A stretch of 39,889 nt of DNA from assembly GCA_030612765.1 (NCBI GenBank), contig JAUWNG010000016.1, positions 1 through 39,889 of the forward strand, given 5' to 3'. This DNA comes from Planctomycetota bacterium (lineage in GTDB: Bacteria > Planctomycetota > Planctomycetia > Pirellulales > Thermoguttaceae). Shown piece by piece: positions 17,260 to 25,272 of this stretch. Below the pieces are notes generated by a model, which saw only the letters and a list, made by a program, of their open reading frames with translations, did no database searches and was not told where the DNA came from. The stretch's first letter is position 1. Each line of letters starts with the position of its first letter. The position numbers were made by a program, and so were the translations under genes.

Positions 17260-18519
17260 TCATTCATTTAGCCCGCCGTGAATACACGGCGGGGCGGTTG
17301 ACCGCGAAAAACCTTTGCCCCGGGTGTATTCACCCGGGGCTAAATGGCGCGAGGGTGGAACGGCGTAGCACACCACGTCGAAAAACTCGCCGTGACGCCG
17401 CATGAAAAAGCGGTATTGATCCGAAATCGATCGCATGAGCAGCGGAATGCGCCACAGGTGGTCCTGCTCGTGGTACACGCATGCGGCGAGGACTGGCAAG
17501 CGGGCCTCGATCAACCGCCGCGCCCCGTTGAGGGCGGCGATCTCGGCCCCCTCGATGTCCATTTTCACGTACGTCGGCGCCGCGCCGCCGGTGATTTCCG
17601 CCAACGGCAAGCACTCCACCTCGTACGTCCCTTGCGAGGAGAGGCGCGAGGAGACGTTGCCCGTCGCTTCAAACCGCAACGTTTCCCGGGCGGCGCCGAT
17701 CGCATAAGGCATTGCGCTGATCTTTGCGCGGAGCGACTCGGGAAGTCCCGCGACGTAGTCCCGTAGTGTTTGGAAATTGGCCGGGTCGGGTTCGATCGCG
17801 AAAATCCTGGAAAACGCGTCGCCGCGGCGCGTTAGGAAAGACCGGATCGTATCGCCGTCGAACGCCCCGCAGTCGACGAAAACCTCGTTTCGATCGGCCG
17901 TAATAAGGGCTGCGGGAAAGTAGCAGTCGTGGGGTGAACCGGGCGGCAGTTCGCCGAAATCGGCCGACAGCATCCACCGCAACTGCGCGAGGTATTCCGC
18001 CCGGGAGGCGTCGTCCGCCAGCAGATCGAAGGCCTTGCGGATATCGCCGGCCGCCGCGAGGGCCTTCGTGGGCAGATCGATGCGGTAATGGGGCAGAAAC
18101 AGGTCTGGATGTTTCCGGAACAAATGCACAAACGAAAGGACCGTGCGGCACCCCAGCGCGGCAAGCTGCCGACGGAGAAGCGGAATCCGACGATCCGCGC
18201 CTTCACTCCAAATCGAGATTATGAAGGCGGCGGATTCTCCGAATCGCTGGGCGGCCTCTTGGGGCGAAAACACGGGGATGCCTTCGATTGCCGTCCCCCA
18301 GAGCCGGGAGTCGTTGTCGGCCATGGCCAGCGGCTCGACGCCGGTTTGTCGCAATCCGGCCAGGACTTTCCGGCCCAGCCCGCCGGCGCCGAAGATCACC
18401 AGCGACCGCGAGAATGGCGACGCAAGCTCGTCGAAGAGCGTCGATTCATGCCGAACGGCGTCCGGCAGTTCGATCCGCAGGAACTCCTCAAGCGAGTCTT
18501 GGTATATCTTCGCAACCAT
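17260..18519 (-). CDS. FkbM-family methyltransferase with N-terminal Rossmann-like domain (paralog 2, repeat-derived tail)
   Basis: About 419 residues from the ATG at 18519, 7 nt after the preceding stop. The layout matches paralog 1: N-terminal loop 'LVIFGAGGLGRKVLAGL', motif I 'VFVDCGAFDGDTIRSF', 'IFAIEPDPANFQTLRDYV' and 'TYVKMDIEGAEIAALNGA'. Both proteins then align down to '..VVCYAVP..'. After PPSRHLAPGEY the C-terminus is encoded by palindrome C1 and has no counterpart in the paralog, so about 25 residues are repeat-derived. The stop overlaps the possible early ATG of paralog 1. A role in methylating glycan sugars is inferred from family and operon. Confidence 0.82.
   Translation of the reverse strand: MVAKIYQDSLEEFLRIELPDAVRHESTLFDELASPFSRSLVIFGAGGLGRKVLAGLRQTGVEPLAMADNDSRLWGTAIEGIPVFSPQEAAQRFGESAAFIISIWSEGADRRIPLLRRQLAALGCRTVLSFVHLFRKHPDLFLPHYRIDLPTKALAAAGDIRKAFDLLADDASRAEYLAQLRWMLSADFGELPPGSPHDCYFPAALITADRNEVFVDCGAFDGDTIRSFLTRRGDAFSRIFAIEPDPANFQTLRDYVAGLPESLRAKISAMPYAIGAARETLRFEATGNVSSRLSSQGTYEVECLPLAEITGGAAPTYVKMDIEGAEIAALNGARRLIEARLPVLAACVYHEQDHLWRIPLLMRSISDQYRFFMRRHGEFFDVVCYAVPPSRHLAPGEYTRGKGFSRSTAPPCIHGGLNE
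17268..17344. repeat. Family C palindrome, copy C1, at the 3' end of an FkbM gene
   Basis: Two hairpins are nested in a larger inverted repeat: CCCGCCGTGAATACACGGCGGG (17272-17293) and GCCCCGGGTG-TATT-CACCCGGGGC (17317-17340), bounded by TTTAGCCC and GGGGCTAAA. It encodes the last residues of FkbM paralog 2. A related hairpin is at 31554-31577. Confidence 0.8.
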
Positions 18520-18526
18520 TATTGTG

Positions 18527-20326
18527 CTATTCCAGCGGCGGGACAATCATATTGGCGAAAAACTCGTCGCGATCCAGAAACGGCCACATGTCCTCCAGCG
18601 GTTTGGACACCATGCCGCCATCTTTACGTTGCATGGCCGCAACGCGCGGGCCACGCGGCTCGTCGGGAATCGTCACCACTTCACAGAGAACCGGGCCCGG
18701 CGTTTCCAGCACACGGCGAATCTGCTCACGCATGCACTTGGGATCGGAGATTCGCTCGGACGCCAAACCGTACGCCTTGGCGATCTCGATCAGATCGGGA
18801 AGCGTCAGACCGCTGGTGGCATCCGCGGCGGTCAGGCGGTTGAAGTACGACTGCTGCGACGAACGTATCGAAGCGTAGCCGCCGTTATTGACGACAAAGA
18901 ACTTGACGGGCAGGTCGAGCCGCTTGACGGTCTCCAGTTCCTGGATGTTCATTTGGAAGCTGCCGTCGCCGTCGATGCCAATCGTTCGCCGTCGCCCCGC
19001 GGCCAGACAAGCGCCGATCGCGGACGGCTGACAAAGTCCCATCGCGCCGGTGCCTTTGTTGTGAAACACCCGCTGGCCCGCCTTCACCTCGAAGGCCGTC
19101 AGGAAAATCTCGGCCGTGAACCCCGCGGCGCCGGGCAGCACGACGTCGTCGCCGGCCAACTCATCGGAGAGCGTCTTCGAGAAGGCATACAGGCTGATTT
19201 CGTTCCGTTCGGCGAGGTGTTCCGGCCGGACGAACGGATAGCGGGTCCGCCACTCGCGGCAGCGGTCGATCCACGCTTGCCGATCCTTTGGCACGATGCT
19301 ATCGGCCCGGGCGATCAATTGGCGTATGAAGTCGCCGACGTCGGCGACGACGGGAACGTCGATGATACCGCGAAGCTTCGTGATTTCGCCGCCGTCGATG
19401 TTTACCATGATCTTCTTGGCGGCCCGTGCAAGACGCTCCGGAGCGTAGGCGATCAGCGCCATGTCCAGCCGCGAGCCGAGGATCAGCAGGCAATCGGAGT
19501 TTTGCAGGGCGAAGTTCGCTCCGCGGGGCGCGATGCCGCCGGGCATGCCCACCAGGTACGAATTGCCGGCTGGAATAAGGTCTACGCCCAGCCGGGTCGT
19601 CAGCACTGGCACGCCCAGACGTTCCACCAGCCGCAAAAAATCACCCTCGGCGCCGGCCAGCCGGACGCCGTTTCCCGCCAGAAGGATCGGCCGCTTGGAA
19701 CGGTTGAGCAATTCAATCGTCCGCGCCACGGCCTCGTCGAGGTCGGCGCCGGCCGGGGCCGACGGCTCGCTCCGGGGGTCGAAGCCTCGCAGGCTGGTTT
19801 CATCGATCATCGCGGCCTGGACGTCCAAGGGAACGTCGATCCATACGGGACCGGAGCGAGGCTCGCGGGCAAGGTGTACGGCCTTCTCCAGGTGATAGCG
19901 TATCGACTCCGGCTCCATCACCGTGACGGCGTACTTGGTCACGGGTCGCACTATCGAGACGATGTCTATTTCCTGAACGCCCAGTTGCCGCAGTCCCGAG
20001 GCGCCGATCAGGTCGCTCCGTTTGACCTGGCCGGAGAGGATCAATACCGGCGTGGAATCGAGCCATGCCGCGGCAACGCCGGTGATGGCGTTTGTCCCGC
20101 CTGGCCCCGTCGTCACCATGACCACTCCCAGATGGTTGGTCACGCGGGCGTAGGCTTCGGCGGCAACGGCGGCCGCCTGCTCGTGAAGATTGCACACGTA
20201 CTCGATGTCCCGGCACTGGCCCAACGAATCGTTCAGGTGCATGGCGCCGCCGCCGGGCAGCATGAACACGTGCTTGACGCCGAAGTCGGCAAGAAACCGT
20301 ATGACGTAGTCGGAGAGCTTGATCAT
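18527..20326 (-). CDS. TPP-dependent acetolactate synthase-like enzyme (YerE-like candidate)
   Basis: A 599-residue protein with the three-domain fold of the acetolactate synthase/pyruvate oxidase family. The catalytic Glu is in 'CNLHEQAAAVAAEAYAR' (Glu49). 'VMVTTGPGGTNAITGVAAAWLDS' and 'GPVWIDVPLDVQ' are family marks, and the TPP-binding motif GDGSFQMN...NN is near residue 455. The opening 'GVKHVFMLPGGGAMHLNDSLG' resembles the glycan-cluster subgroup that includes YerE, which adds an acetyl branch from pyruvate to C4 of CDP-4-keto-3,6-dideoxyglucose. RfbF, RfbG and RfbH in the same operon would make exactly that acceptor. A catabolic or branched-chain amino acid role is less likely because no regulatory subunit gene is nearby. 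The YerE assignment is inference. Confidence 0.8.
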   Translation of the reverse strand: MIKLSDYVIRFLADFGVKHVFMLPGGGAMHLNDSLGQCRDIEYVCNLHEQAAAVAAEAYARVTNHLGVVMVTTGPGGTNAITGVAAAWLDSTPVLILSGQVKRSDLIGASGLRQLGVQEIDIVSIVRPVTKYAVTVMEPESIRYHLEKAVHLAREPRSGPVWIDVPLDVQAAMIDETSLRGFDPRSEPSAPAGADLDEAVARTIELLNRSKRPILLAGNGVRLAGAEGDFLRLVERLGVPVLTTRLGVDLIPAGNSYLVGMPGGIAPRGANFALQNSDCLLILGSRLDMALIAYAPERLARAAKKIMVNIDGGEITKLRGIIDVPVVADVGDFIRQLIARADSIVPKDRQAWIDRCREWRTRYPFVRPEHLAERNEISLYAFSKTLSDELAGDDVVLPGAAGFTAEIFLTAFEVKAGQRVFHNKGTGAMGLCQPSAIGACLAAGRRRTIGIDGDGSFQMNIQELETVKRLDLPVKFFVVNNGGYASIRSSQQSYFNRLTAADATSGLTLPDLIEIAKAYGLASERISDPKCMREQIRRVLETPGPVLCEVVTIPDEPRGPRVAAMQRKDGGMVSKPLEDMWPFLDRDEFFANMIVPPLE

Positions 20327-20336
20327 GATGAAAAGG

Positions 20337-20954
20337 TCATTTCTTTTCCGAAAAAGGTGAACCGTCCATCAGGCGATCCAAAATCTCCCGCACCGCACCG
20401 CGGCCCCCCCCTGCTTGCGCCACATAATCCGCGGCCTGTTTTGCCTTGGGATGGGCATCGCCCGGTGCGACGGCCAAGCCGGCAATAGCGAAGGCGGCAA
20501 GGTCATTGACATCGTCACCGATAAAACAAACCTCCTCGAGACTCAAGCCGTGGCGGGCGGCGAAATCCTCGAGCGCCGCCGCCTTGTCCGTACAACCTTT
20601 ATGGACGTCGGTAATTCCCATCTTCCGGGCAAAACGATCGACGAGCGGACTCGCCTCGCCGGAGATCAGGGCAAAGATCAGGCCCGATTTGCGCGCCAGC
20701 GAAATCCCCATCACATCGTGAAAGGAAAAACTCTTGAATTCCTCCCCGTTCGGTCCCCAAATGAAGGCGCCGTCGGTGAGAACTCCATCAACGTCCAAAG
20801 CCACCGCCCTGACAGTCCGTTGAAAAAGGGTGCCACTGCTGGCTTGCCCAGCAGTGTGGGGAGAAACACCCGGAAAAACACTGCTGGACAAGCCAGCAGT
20901 GGCACCCGATTTCTCGAAAACCGACTTTTTCAACGGGCTGCTGATTCGCTTCAT
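20337..20954 (-). CDS. KdsC-type HAD phosphatase with a family A repeat inserted near its start
   Basis: A 205-residue reading frame. HAD motif I is DVDGVLTDG (about 54-62), followed by 'SFHDVMGISLARKSGL', the motif II region 'FALISGE', the Lys in 'GCTDKAAAL' and 'VCFIGDDVNDLAAF' (motif IV). This is the KdsC/NeuB-partner family that removes phosphate from 8- or 9-carbon keto-sugar acid phosphates. Codons 5-48 are copy A7: 132 nt in frame. Without it the protein would start MKRIRAVALDVDGVLTDG, a normal KdsC N-terminus of about 161 residues in total. The ATG at 20954 lies 3 nt after the NeuB-type stop. KdsC is a tetramer with a short N-terminus, so a 44-residue extension may affect assembly, but the active-site residues are intact. 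Confidence 0.85.
   Translation of the reverse strand: MKRISSPLKKSVFEKSGATAGLSSSVFPGVSPHTAGQASSGTLFQRTVRAVALDVDGVLTDGAFIWGPNGEEFKSFSFHDVMGISLARKSGLIFALISGEASPLVDRFARKMGITDVHKGCTDKAAALEDFAARHGLSLEEVCFIGDDVNDLAAFAIAGLAVAPGDAHPKAKQAADYVAQAGGGRGAVREILDRLMDGSPFSEKK
20809..20944 (-). mobile_element. Family A element, copy A7 (128 bp, TSD CTGA), inside the kdsC-like gene
   Basis: The element is 20813-20940 with perfect CTGA duplications at 20809-20812 and 20941-20944. It is inserted between codons 4 (ATC) and the native Arg codon (AGG). On the coding strand it begins SSPLKK and ends LFQRT, the same reading phase as copy A3 although it lies in the opposite orientation. Confidence 0.93.
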
Positions 20955-20957
20955 TGC

Positions 20958-21911
20958 TCAAGAGACTCCGATTTCCACACTGCCGCAAACCGGACTAAGC
21001 TCATTCGTCGTCACCCACGGAGTCCGTGGAATACTTTTCGATTCGCCTACGACGCGGCGCAGCTTTTTGATGATTGGCTTTTCCACGTCCAGAACCCGCT
21101 TTACGCCATTTCCAAAGCTGAGTTCGATCAGGCGAATGTCTCGCATCAGGCGTGTAATGCCATTCGGCTCGAGCGACGCCGCCTGGTCCGACCCCCACAT
21201 TGCCCGGCTCATGGTGATATGCCGTTCCACCATGCAGGCGCCCAGGGCAACCGCCGCCACGGAAGACGGGAGCCCCGTCTCGTGACCGGAATAGCCGACG
21301 GGCACCCCATATCGTTTCTTCAACTCTGGAATCACCCGCAGGTTCAACTCGTCATAATTGGCGGGATACGTGCTGACGGCATGCAGGAGAACCAAATCCT
21401 TTTCGCCAAGCACTTTGACGGCATGGTCGATTTCCTCCAAGGAACTCATGCCGGTCGAGAGGATGATCGGCTTGCCCTTGGCGCGGGTGTACCGCAGCAA
21501 ATTGTCGTCGGTAAGGCTGGCCGACGCAATCTTGTAGCACGGCACGTTGAACTGGTCAATGAAATCAACCGACGTCTCGTCCCAGCAAGAGGCGAACCAA
21601 GCGATATCCACCTCGCAACAGTAGCGGTTGATGCCCTGATACTCCCCCAGTTCAAACTCCAGGCCGTATTTCAAGTCGCCATTCGTTTCACCGAACGAAC
21701 TTTCCCGCGGTTTGGCCAGTTCTTCCAGCGTATAAACCACGTCAATGGTCCGTTTCTGGAATTTGACGGCGTTGCAGCCGGCGGCCTCCGCCACGTCAAT
21801 CAACTGCCTGGCCAGACCGATCTCGCCGTTATGGTTGATGCCGATTTCAGCCACGACATAACAGGGATGCCCGTCACCGACCATCGTATTGCCGATCTTT
21901 ACTTCAGCCAT
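20958..21911 (-). CDS. NeuB/SpsE-family sugar acid synthase, without SAF domain
   Basis: About 317 residues from the ATG at 21911 (AAAGGA 8 nt upstream). The TIM-barrel PEP condensing domain is complete: 'CYVVAEIGINHNGEIGLARQLIDVAEAAGCNAVKFQKR', 'ILSTGMSSLEEIDHAVKVL', 'LLHAVSTYPANYDELNL', 'VPVGYSGHETG' and 'VERHITMSRAMWGSDQAAS'. Such enzymes join PEP to N-acetylmannosamine or related sugars to give nonulosonic acids. Canonical NeuB is about 345 residues with a C-terminal SAF domain that completes the partner's active site; here the chain ends soon after 'KKLRRV' with an unrelated tail. This suggests a sub-family with a different acceptor. Coupling to the KdsC-type phosphatase suggests a phosphorylated product. 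Confidence 0.87.
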   Translation of the reverse strand: MAEVKIGNTMVGDGHPCYVVAEIGINHNGEIGLARQLIDVAEAAGCNAVKFQKRTIDVVYTLEELAKPRESSFGETNGDLKYGLEFELGEYQGINRYCCEVDIAWFASCWDETSVDFIDQFNVPCYKIASASLTDDNLLRYTRAKGKPIILSTGMSSLEEIDHAVKVLGEKDLVLLHAVSTYPANYDELNLRVIPELKKRYGVPVGYSGHETGLPSSVAAVALGACMVERHITMSRAMWGSDQAASLEPNGITRLMRDIRLIELSFGNGVKRVLDVEKPIIKKLRRVVGESKSIPRTPWVTTNELSPVCGSVEIGVS

Positions 21912-21938
21912 TGTAAACATCCTTTAAAAAGGGCCTCA

Positions 21939-23108
21939 TTACTGGCGGGACACTCGTTGGGAGGAAAGTAGGGTGGGACAAGCGAAGCGCAGTCCCACCA
22001 CAATTTTCCCCGTTGTTGGTGGGACTGCGCTTCGCTTGTCCCACCCTACACTATTCAGTTGGGAGTGCCACGAGATTGTACGACGAATGCTTGATTGCAG
22101 ATCCATATTCCGCTTCAGTTGCAGTTCAGATTGACTTCGATCAACGGAAGGCACATATCGGTCGGCCGGCGTACCCGGAACGGCTTCGCCGGCGATCCGC
22201 ACGTCCCGCCGCTCGGAAAACGAACCGGCGACGATGTTCGCCAGGTCGGCGATAGTCACCTCTTTGTCGGAACCAACGTTGTACGGCCGGCACGAACGGC
22301 CCCGAAACAGGATCGTCCACAGCCAAATCGCCATGTCGGCGGCGTAGAGGTACGAGCGATGCGGGGCGCCGTCCCCTTTGACGACTATGGGTCCGCCCTG
22401 CAGGCCGTCGCGAATGAAGTTGCCGACGGCATAGTTGCCGTCCAAAGGCAGGTATGGCCCGACGAACGCGAACCCGCGCGCGATCTTGGCCTCAATCCCG
22501 TACTGCCCGGCGTAAACGGCGCACAAATGCTCGGCGAACCGTTTGCCGTGGCCATGAGCGAAACGGGGATCCATGGTGTCGAGCGAAGCGCCATAGTTCT
22601 CTGAAACATGAGCGAGGACCGCGGGTTGAGGACCGTAGACGGATCCTGAACTTGTGAAAAGTAGTTTCTTTGCGCCACAGTGCCGGGCAAAGTCCAGAGT
22701 GTGCCGCGTGCCACGAGCCATTACGTCGAGCAACCTCGATGGCTTCGCCGTGTCGTCGGCAGTCTGGTTGGCCGCGTGAATGACATGCGAAAAACGGCCT
22801 TCAGGAAACTCGAACGTCCGCACGTCGCCAACTTGGAACGACAAGGCCGGATGTGCCGACAAATGAGGCATCTTGCGACAGAAAGCTTGAGGATCGCGCG
22901 ACAGGACGACGGCTTTGGCATCGAGTCCCAATTGCTCGTTGGCCCAAAGAAAACTCTCGACGAACCATATCCCGAAGAATCCGGTCCCTCCCGTAATGAA
23001 TATGCGCCGGCCGCGGACTTCTTGCCAGAAATCCCGCGTGTGATCCAACACGTGTTCCAGATCCTTTTGGAATAGGCTACTGGAAAACTGGGGGGATGGA
23101 GGGGACAT
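21939..23108 (-). CDS. Extended SDR (NAD-dependent epimerase/dehydratase), Tyr-to-His in the YxxxK motif
   Basis: About 389 residues from the ATG at 23108, overlapping the rfbG end by about 30 bp; no start after the overlap keeps the N-terminal helix. The Rossmann motif is FITGGTGFFGIWFVESFL, followed by 'VGDVRTFEF', 'VIHAANQTA' and 'LLFTSSGSVYGPQ'. The usual YxxxK appears as HGHGK ('DPRFAHGHGKRFAEHLC'), so the catalytic Tyr is His (CAT instead of TAT). The last ~37 residues, from SVGWDKRSAVPP onward, are encoded by palindrome D and are not part of the fold. In the operon it could be the reductase acting after the YerE-like step (YerF role) or a separate epimerase. Activity is uncertain because of the missing Tyr. 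Confidence 0.8.
   Translation of the reverse strand: MSPPSPQFSSSLFQKDLEHVLDHTRDFWQEVRGRRIFITGGTGFFGIWFVESFLWANEQLGLDAKAVVLSRDPQAFCRKMPHLSAHPALSFQVGDVRTFEFPEGRFSHVIHAANQTADDTAKPSRLLDVMARGTRHTLDFARHCGAKKLLFTSSGSVYGPQPAVLAHVSENYGASLDTMDPRFAHGHGKRFAEHLCAVYAGQYGIEAKIARGFAFVGPYLPLDGNYAVGNFIRDGLQGGPIVVKGDGAPHRSYLYAADMAIWLWTILFRGRSCRPYNVGSDKEVTIADLANIVAGSFSERRDVRIAGEAVPGTPADRYVPSVDRSQSELQLKRNMDLQSSIRRTISWHSQLNSVGWDKRSAVPPTTGKIVVGLRFACPTLLSSQRVSRQ
21968..22049. repeat. Family D palindrome with 33-bp perfect arms, inside the 3' end of the SDR gene
   Basis: The left arm is 21968-22000 (starts GTAGGGTGGGACAAGCG) and the right arm 22017-22049 is its exact complement (ends CGCTTGTCCCACCCTAC), with a 16-bp loop. 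It encodes most of the tail of the SDR without a stop until 21939. Perfect arms suggest recent arrival or strong maintenance. Confidence 0.9.
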
Positions 23109-24252
23109 GGGACACGGACATGATATTGGGCAGCAGGTGGGAAAGATCGGTCTTGTCCGACACGCGGACCGACTGGAAGGCTTCGATATCTTCTTCACAT
23201 GCGTCAAGCATGTTGGGATCATCCGATTCGTAATAGCGGCGATACCATTGGGCGGTCCTGGCGACCGCCTCGTCGGGCGTCCAGGTGGGGCTCCAGCCGA
23301 GACGAAAGAGGCTCTTGTCGATGTTCAATCGCAATACGGCGGCCTCATGAAGCTGGTTTGAACCGTTCGCATCCGTCCACCGTCCGCGGCCCCAAGCCGC
23401 GACGAAATGTTCCACCAGCTCCGCCACCGAAAGCTCTTGCCCGGGCGTCGGGCCGAAGTTCCATGCGTCGCACCACGCGGGATCGTCGGACTGGCGCATC
23501 CGCGCCGCCAGGGCCAGATAACCGCCAAGCGACTCGAGTACGTGCTGCCACGGCCGCACGGCCCGCGGATTGCGGACAGACACCGGGGAACCAGTCGCCA
23601 GACTTCGGACCGCATCCGGCACGATTCGGTCATTGGCCCAGTCGCCGCCGCCGATCACGTTTCCCGCCCGCGCCGTGGCCAGCTTTACTCCATGTTGGGC
23701 AAGGCGATGGGGAGGGAAAAATGAACGCCGATAACAGGCGACGAGGATCTCCACGGCGCCCTTGCTGGCACTATACGGGTCATGGCCGCCCAGGGCATCG
23801 TTTTCTCGGTATCCCCACACCTGTTCGCGGTTCTCGTAGCACTTGTCGCTGGTCACGACCACGACGACGCACGGCTTGCCGCGGGCGCGCACCACGTCCA
23901 GCACGGCCGCGGTGCCCATGACGTTCACCTCGAACGTCTCTCGGGGCGCCGTGTAGCTGGTTCTGACCAACGATTGGGCGGCGAGGTGGAACACGACGTC
24001 GGGATCGGCCTTTTCGATGGCCCGAGTCAGCCGATCGGCATCACGGACGTCCGCCTGGACGTCGTTGACCAAGATATCGCGGACCCGGGAGGCCGAGAAG
24101 TTGTTGGGATCGGTGGGCGGGGCCAGCGCGTAGCCGCTTACCTTCGCGCCGAGGCGGTTGAGCCAGATCGCCAGCCAGGAGCCTTTGAATCCGGTATGGC
24201 CGGTTACCAGGACCGACCGCCCCTTGAATGTTTCAGGCTTTAGCCAATCCAT
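23077..24252 (-). CDS. rfbG: CDP-glucose 4,6-dehydratase (RfbG/DdhB)
   Basis: A 391-residue protein. The start ATG overlaps the rfbF stop as TAATG, with GGAAAG 8 nt upstream. The NAD-binding motif is VLVTGHTGFKGSWLAIWL; 'ADVRDADRL' and 'VFHLAAQSLVRTSY' follow. The catalytic part has 'VVVVTSDKCYEN' and 'HDPYSASKGAVEILVACYRRSFF' with the YxxxK motif intact, then 'GNVIGGGDWANDRIVPD'. 'GHTGFKG' and 'SDKCYEN' are characteristic of the CDP-glucose rather than the dTDP-glucose enzymes. It turns CDP-D-glucose into CDP-4-keto-6-deoxy-D-glucose, the substrate of RfbH. Confidence 0.95.
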   Translation of the reverse strand: MDWLKPETFKGRSVLVTGHTGFKGSWLAIWLNRLGAKVSGYALAPPTDPNNFSASRVRDILVNDVQADVRDADRLTRAIEKADPDVVFHLAAQSLVRTSYTAPRETFEVNVMGTAAVLDVVRARGKPCVVVVVTSDKCYENREQVWGYRENDALGGHDPYSASKGAVEILVACYRRSFFPPHRLAQHGVKLATARAGNVIGGGDWANDRIVPDAVRSLATGSPVSVRNPRAVRPWQHVLESLGGYLALAARMRQSDDPAWCDAWNFGPTPGQELSVAELVEHFVAAWGRGRWTDANGSNQLHEAAVLRLNIDKSLFRLGWSPTWTPDEAVARTAQWYRRYYESDDPNMLDACEEDIEAFQSVRVSDKTDLSHLLPNIMSVSHVPSIPPVFQ

Positions 24253-25037
24253 TACCATACTTTCCAGGGAACTTGCCCCGAGTCCCATATCTTATTGAGT
24301 GCTTCGTACTCGCGGTACGTATCCATGGCAAAGAAAAAGCCGTCATGCCGGAATGCAACGAGTTGTCCGTCGGCGGCAAGACGCTCCATCGGCTCGTGCT
24401 CCAAGACACAAGAATCCCCGTCTAAATAATCGAAGACGCCTCGGTTGAACACGAAAAAACCGGCGTTGATCCACCCCTCCACGTGCGGCTTCTCCGCGAA
24501 TGTCTTTACGCGGCCGTCGTTGTCCAACTCGAGGACCCCAAAACGTGAAATAGGCCGAACAGTCGTAACGGTCGCCAGTTTCCCGTGGGAGCGATGGAAG
24601 GCAAGAAGGTCGTCGATGTTCACGTTTGCGAGACCGTCGCCGTAGGTCGCCATGAAGGTGCCGCTGTCCACATACGGCTCGATTCGCTTCACACGCCCGC
24701 CGGTCATCGTGTTAGGGCCGGTGTCGGCGAGGGTCACGCGGAAAAACTCCTCGTCGGGCGACGTGTGCTGCTGGATGTTCGACTCCTTCCCCAGCGCGAT
24801 CGTGAAATCGTTGTTCATCGCATCGTAGTTGAGGAAATACTCCTTGATCGCATTGCCCCGATAGCCAAGGCAAAGGACGAAATCGTGGAACCCGTAATGG
24901 GTAAACCCTCTTATGATGTGCCAAAGTATCGGTTTGCCGCCTACCTCAACCATTGGCTTGGGTCGAAACTCGGTTTCTTCCCGCAGGCGGGTTCCCAGTC
25001 CACCACAAAGAATTACGACCTTGAGGCGATCCTTCAT
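24252..25037 (-). CDS. rfbF: Glucose-1-phosphate cytidylyltransferase (RfbF/DdhA)
   Basis: A 261-residue nucleotidyltransferase. The signature is VVILCGGLGTRLREETEFRPKPMVEVGGKPILWHIIRGF; 'MATYGDGLANVNIDDLLAFH' holds the metal-binding Asp, and 'FAEKPHVEGWINAGFFVFNRGVFDYL' and 'DGFFFAMDTYREYEALNKIWDSG' are typical of the glucose-1-phosphate cytidylyltransferases, at the usual length of about 258. It makes CDP-glucose from CTP and glucose-1-phosphate and so starts the CDP-dideoxyhexose route completed by RfbG and RfbH. It lies 235 bp downstream of the YfhO-like gene, the largest gap within the glycan operon, where an extra promoter could sit. I saw no convincing -35/-10 pair there. Confidence 0.95.
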   Translation of the reverse strand: MKDRLKVVILCGGLGTRLREETEFRPKPMVEVGGKPILWHIIRGFTHYGFHDFVLCLGYRGNAIKEYFLNYDAMNNDFTIALGKESNIQQHTSPDEEFFRVTLADTGPNTMTGGRVKRIEPYVDSGTFMATYGDGLANVNIDDLLAFHRSHGKLATVTTVRPISRFGVLELDNDGRVKTFAEKPHVEGWINAGFFVFNRGVFDYLDGDSCVLEHEPMERLAADGQLVAFRHDGFFFAMDTYREYEALNKIWDSGQVPWKVW

Positions 25038-25272
25038 AGCTTGTCGTTTCCATCGTGGCTACGAAAACCAAGCTCTACCTTTCCGCGCAAAGTCAACGCA
25101 ACTCGCGCAGTCGAGCCGGTCCTCAAAGTTACCACACCGTTCGATGAAAGCAACTTGCATTAGCCCAAGTTCGCCAGTTGTTGACATAACTCGTTGTGTC
25201 GCAAAGAATGCAGGGCCGCTCGGCCGTCGGAAGCCGGGCTTTCCGAGAAGTGCCGCCCCGGCTGAAATATCG

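Noticed and set aside
18143-20488. 781-codon open frame on the plus strand
   Set aside because: It is antisense to the TPP enzyme gene, follows its codon pattern in mirror, and has no recognisable domain or ribosome site.
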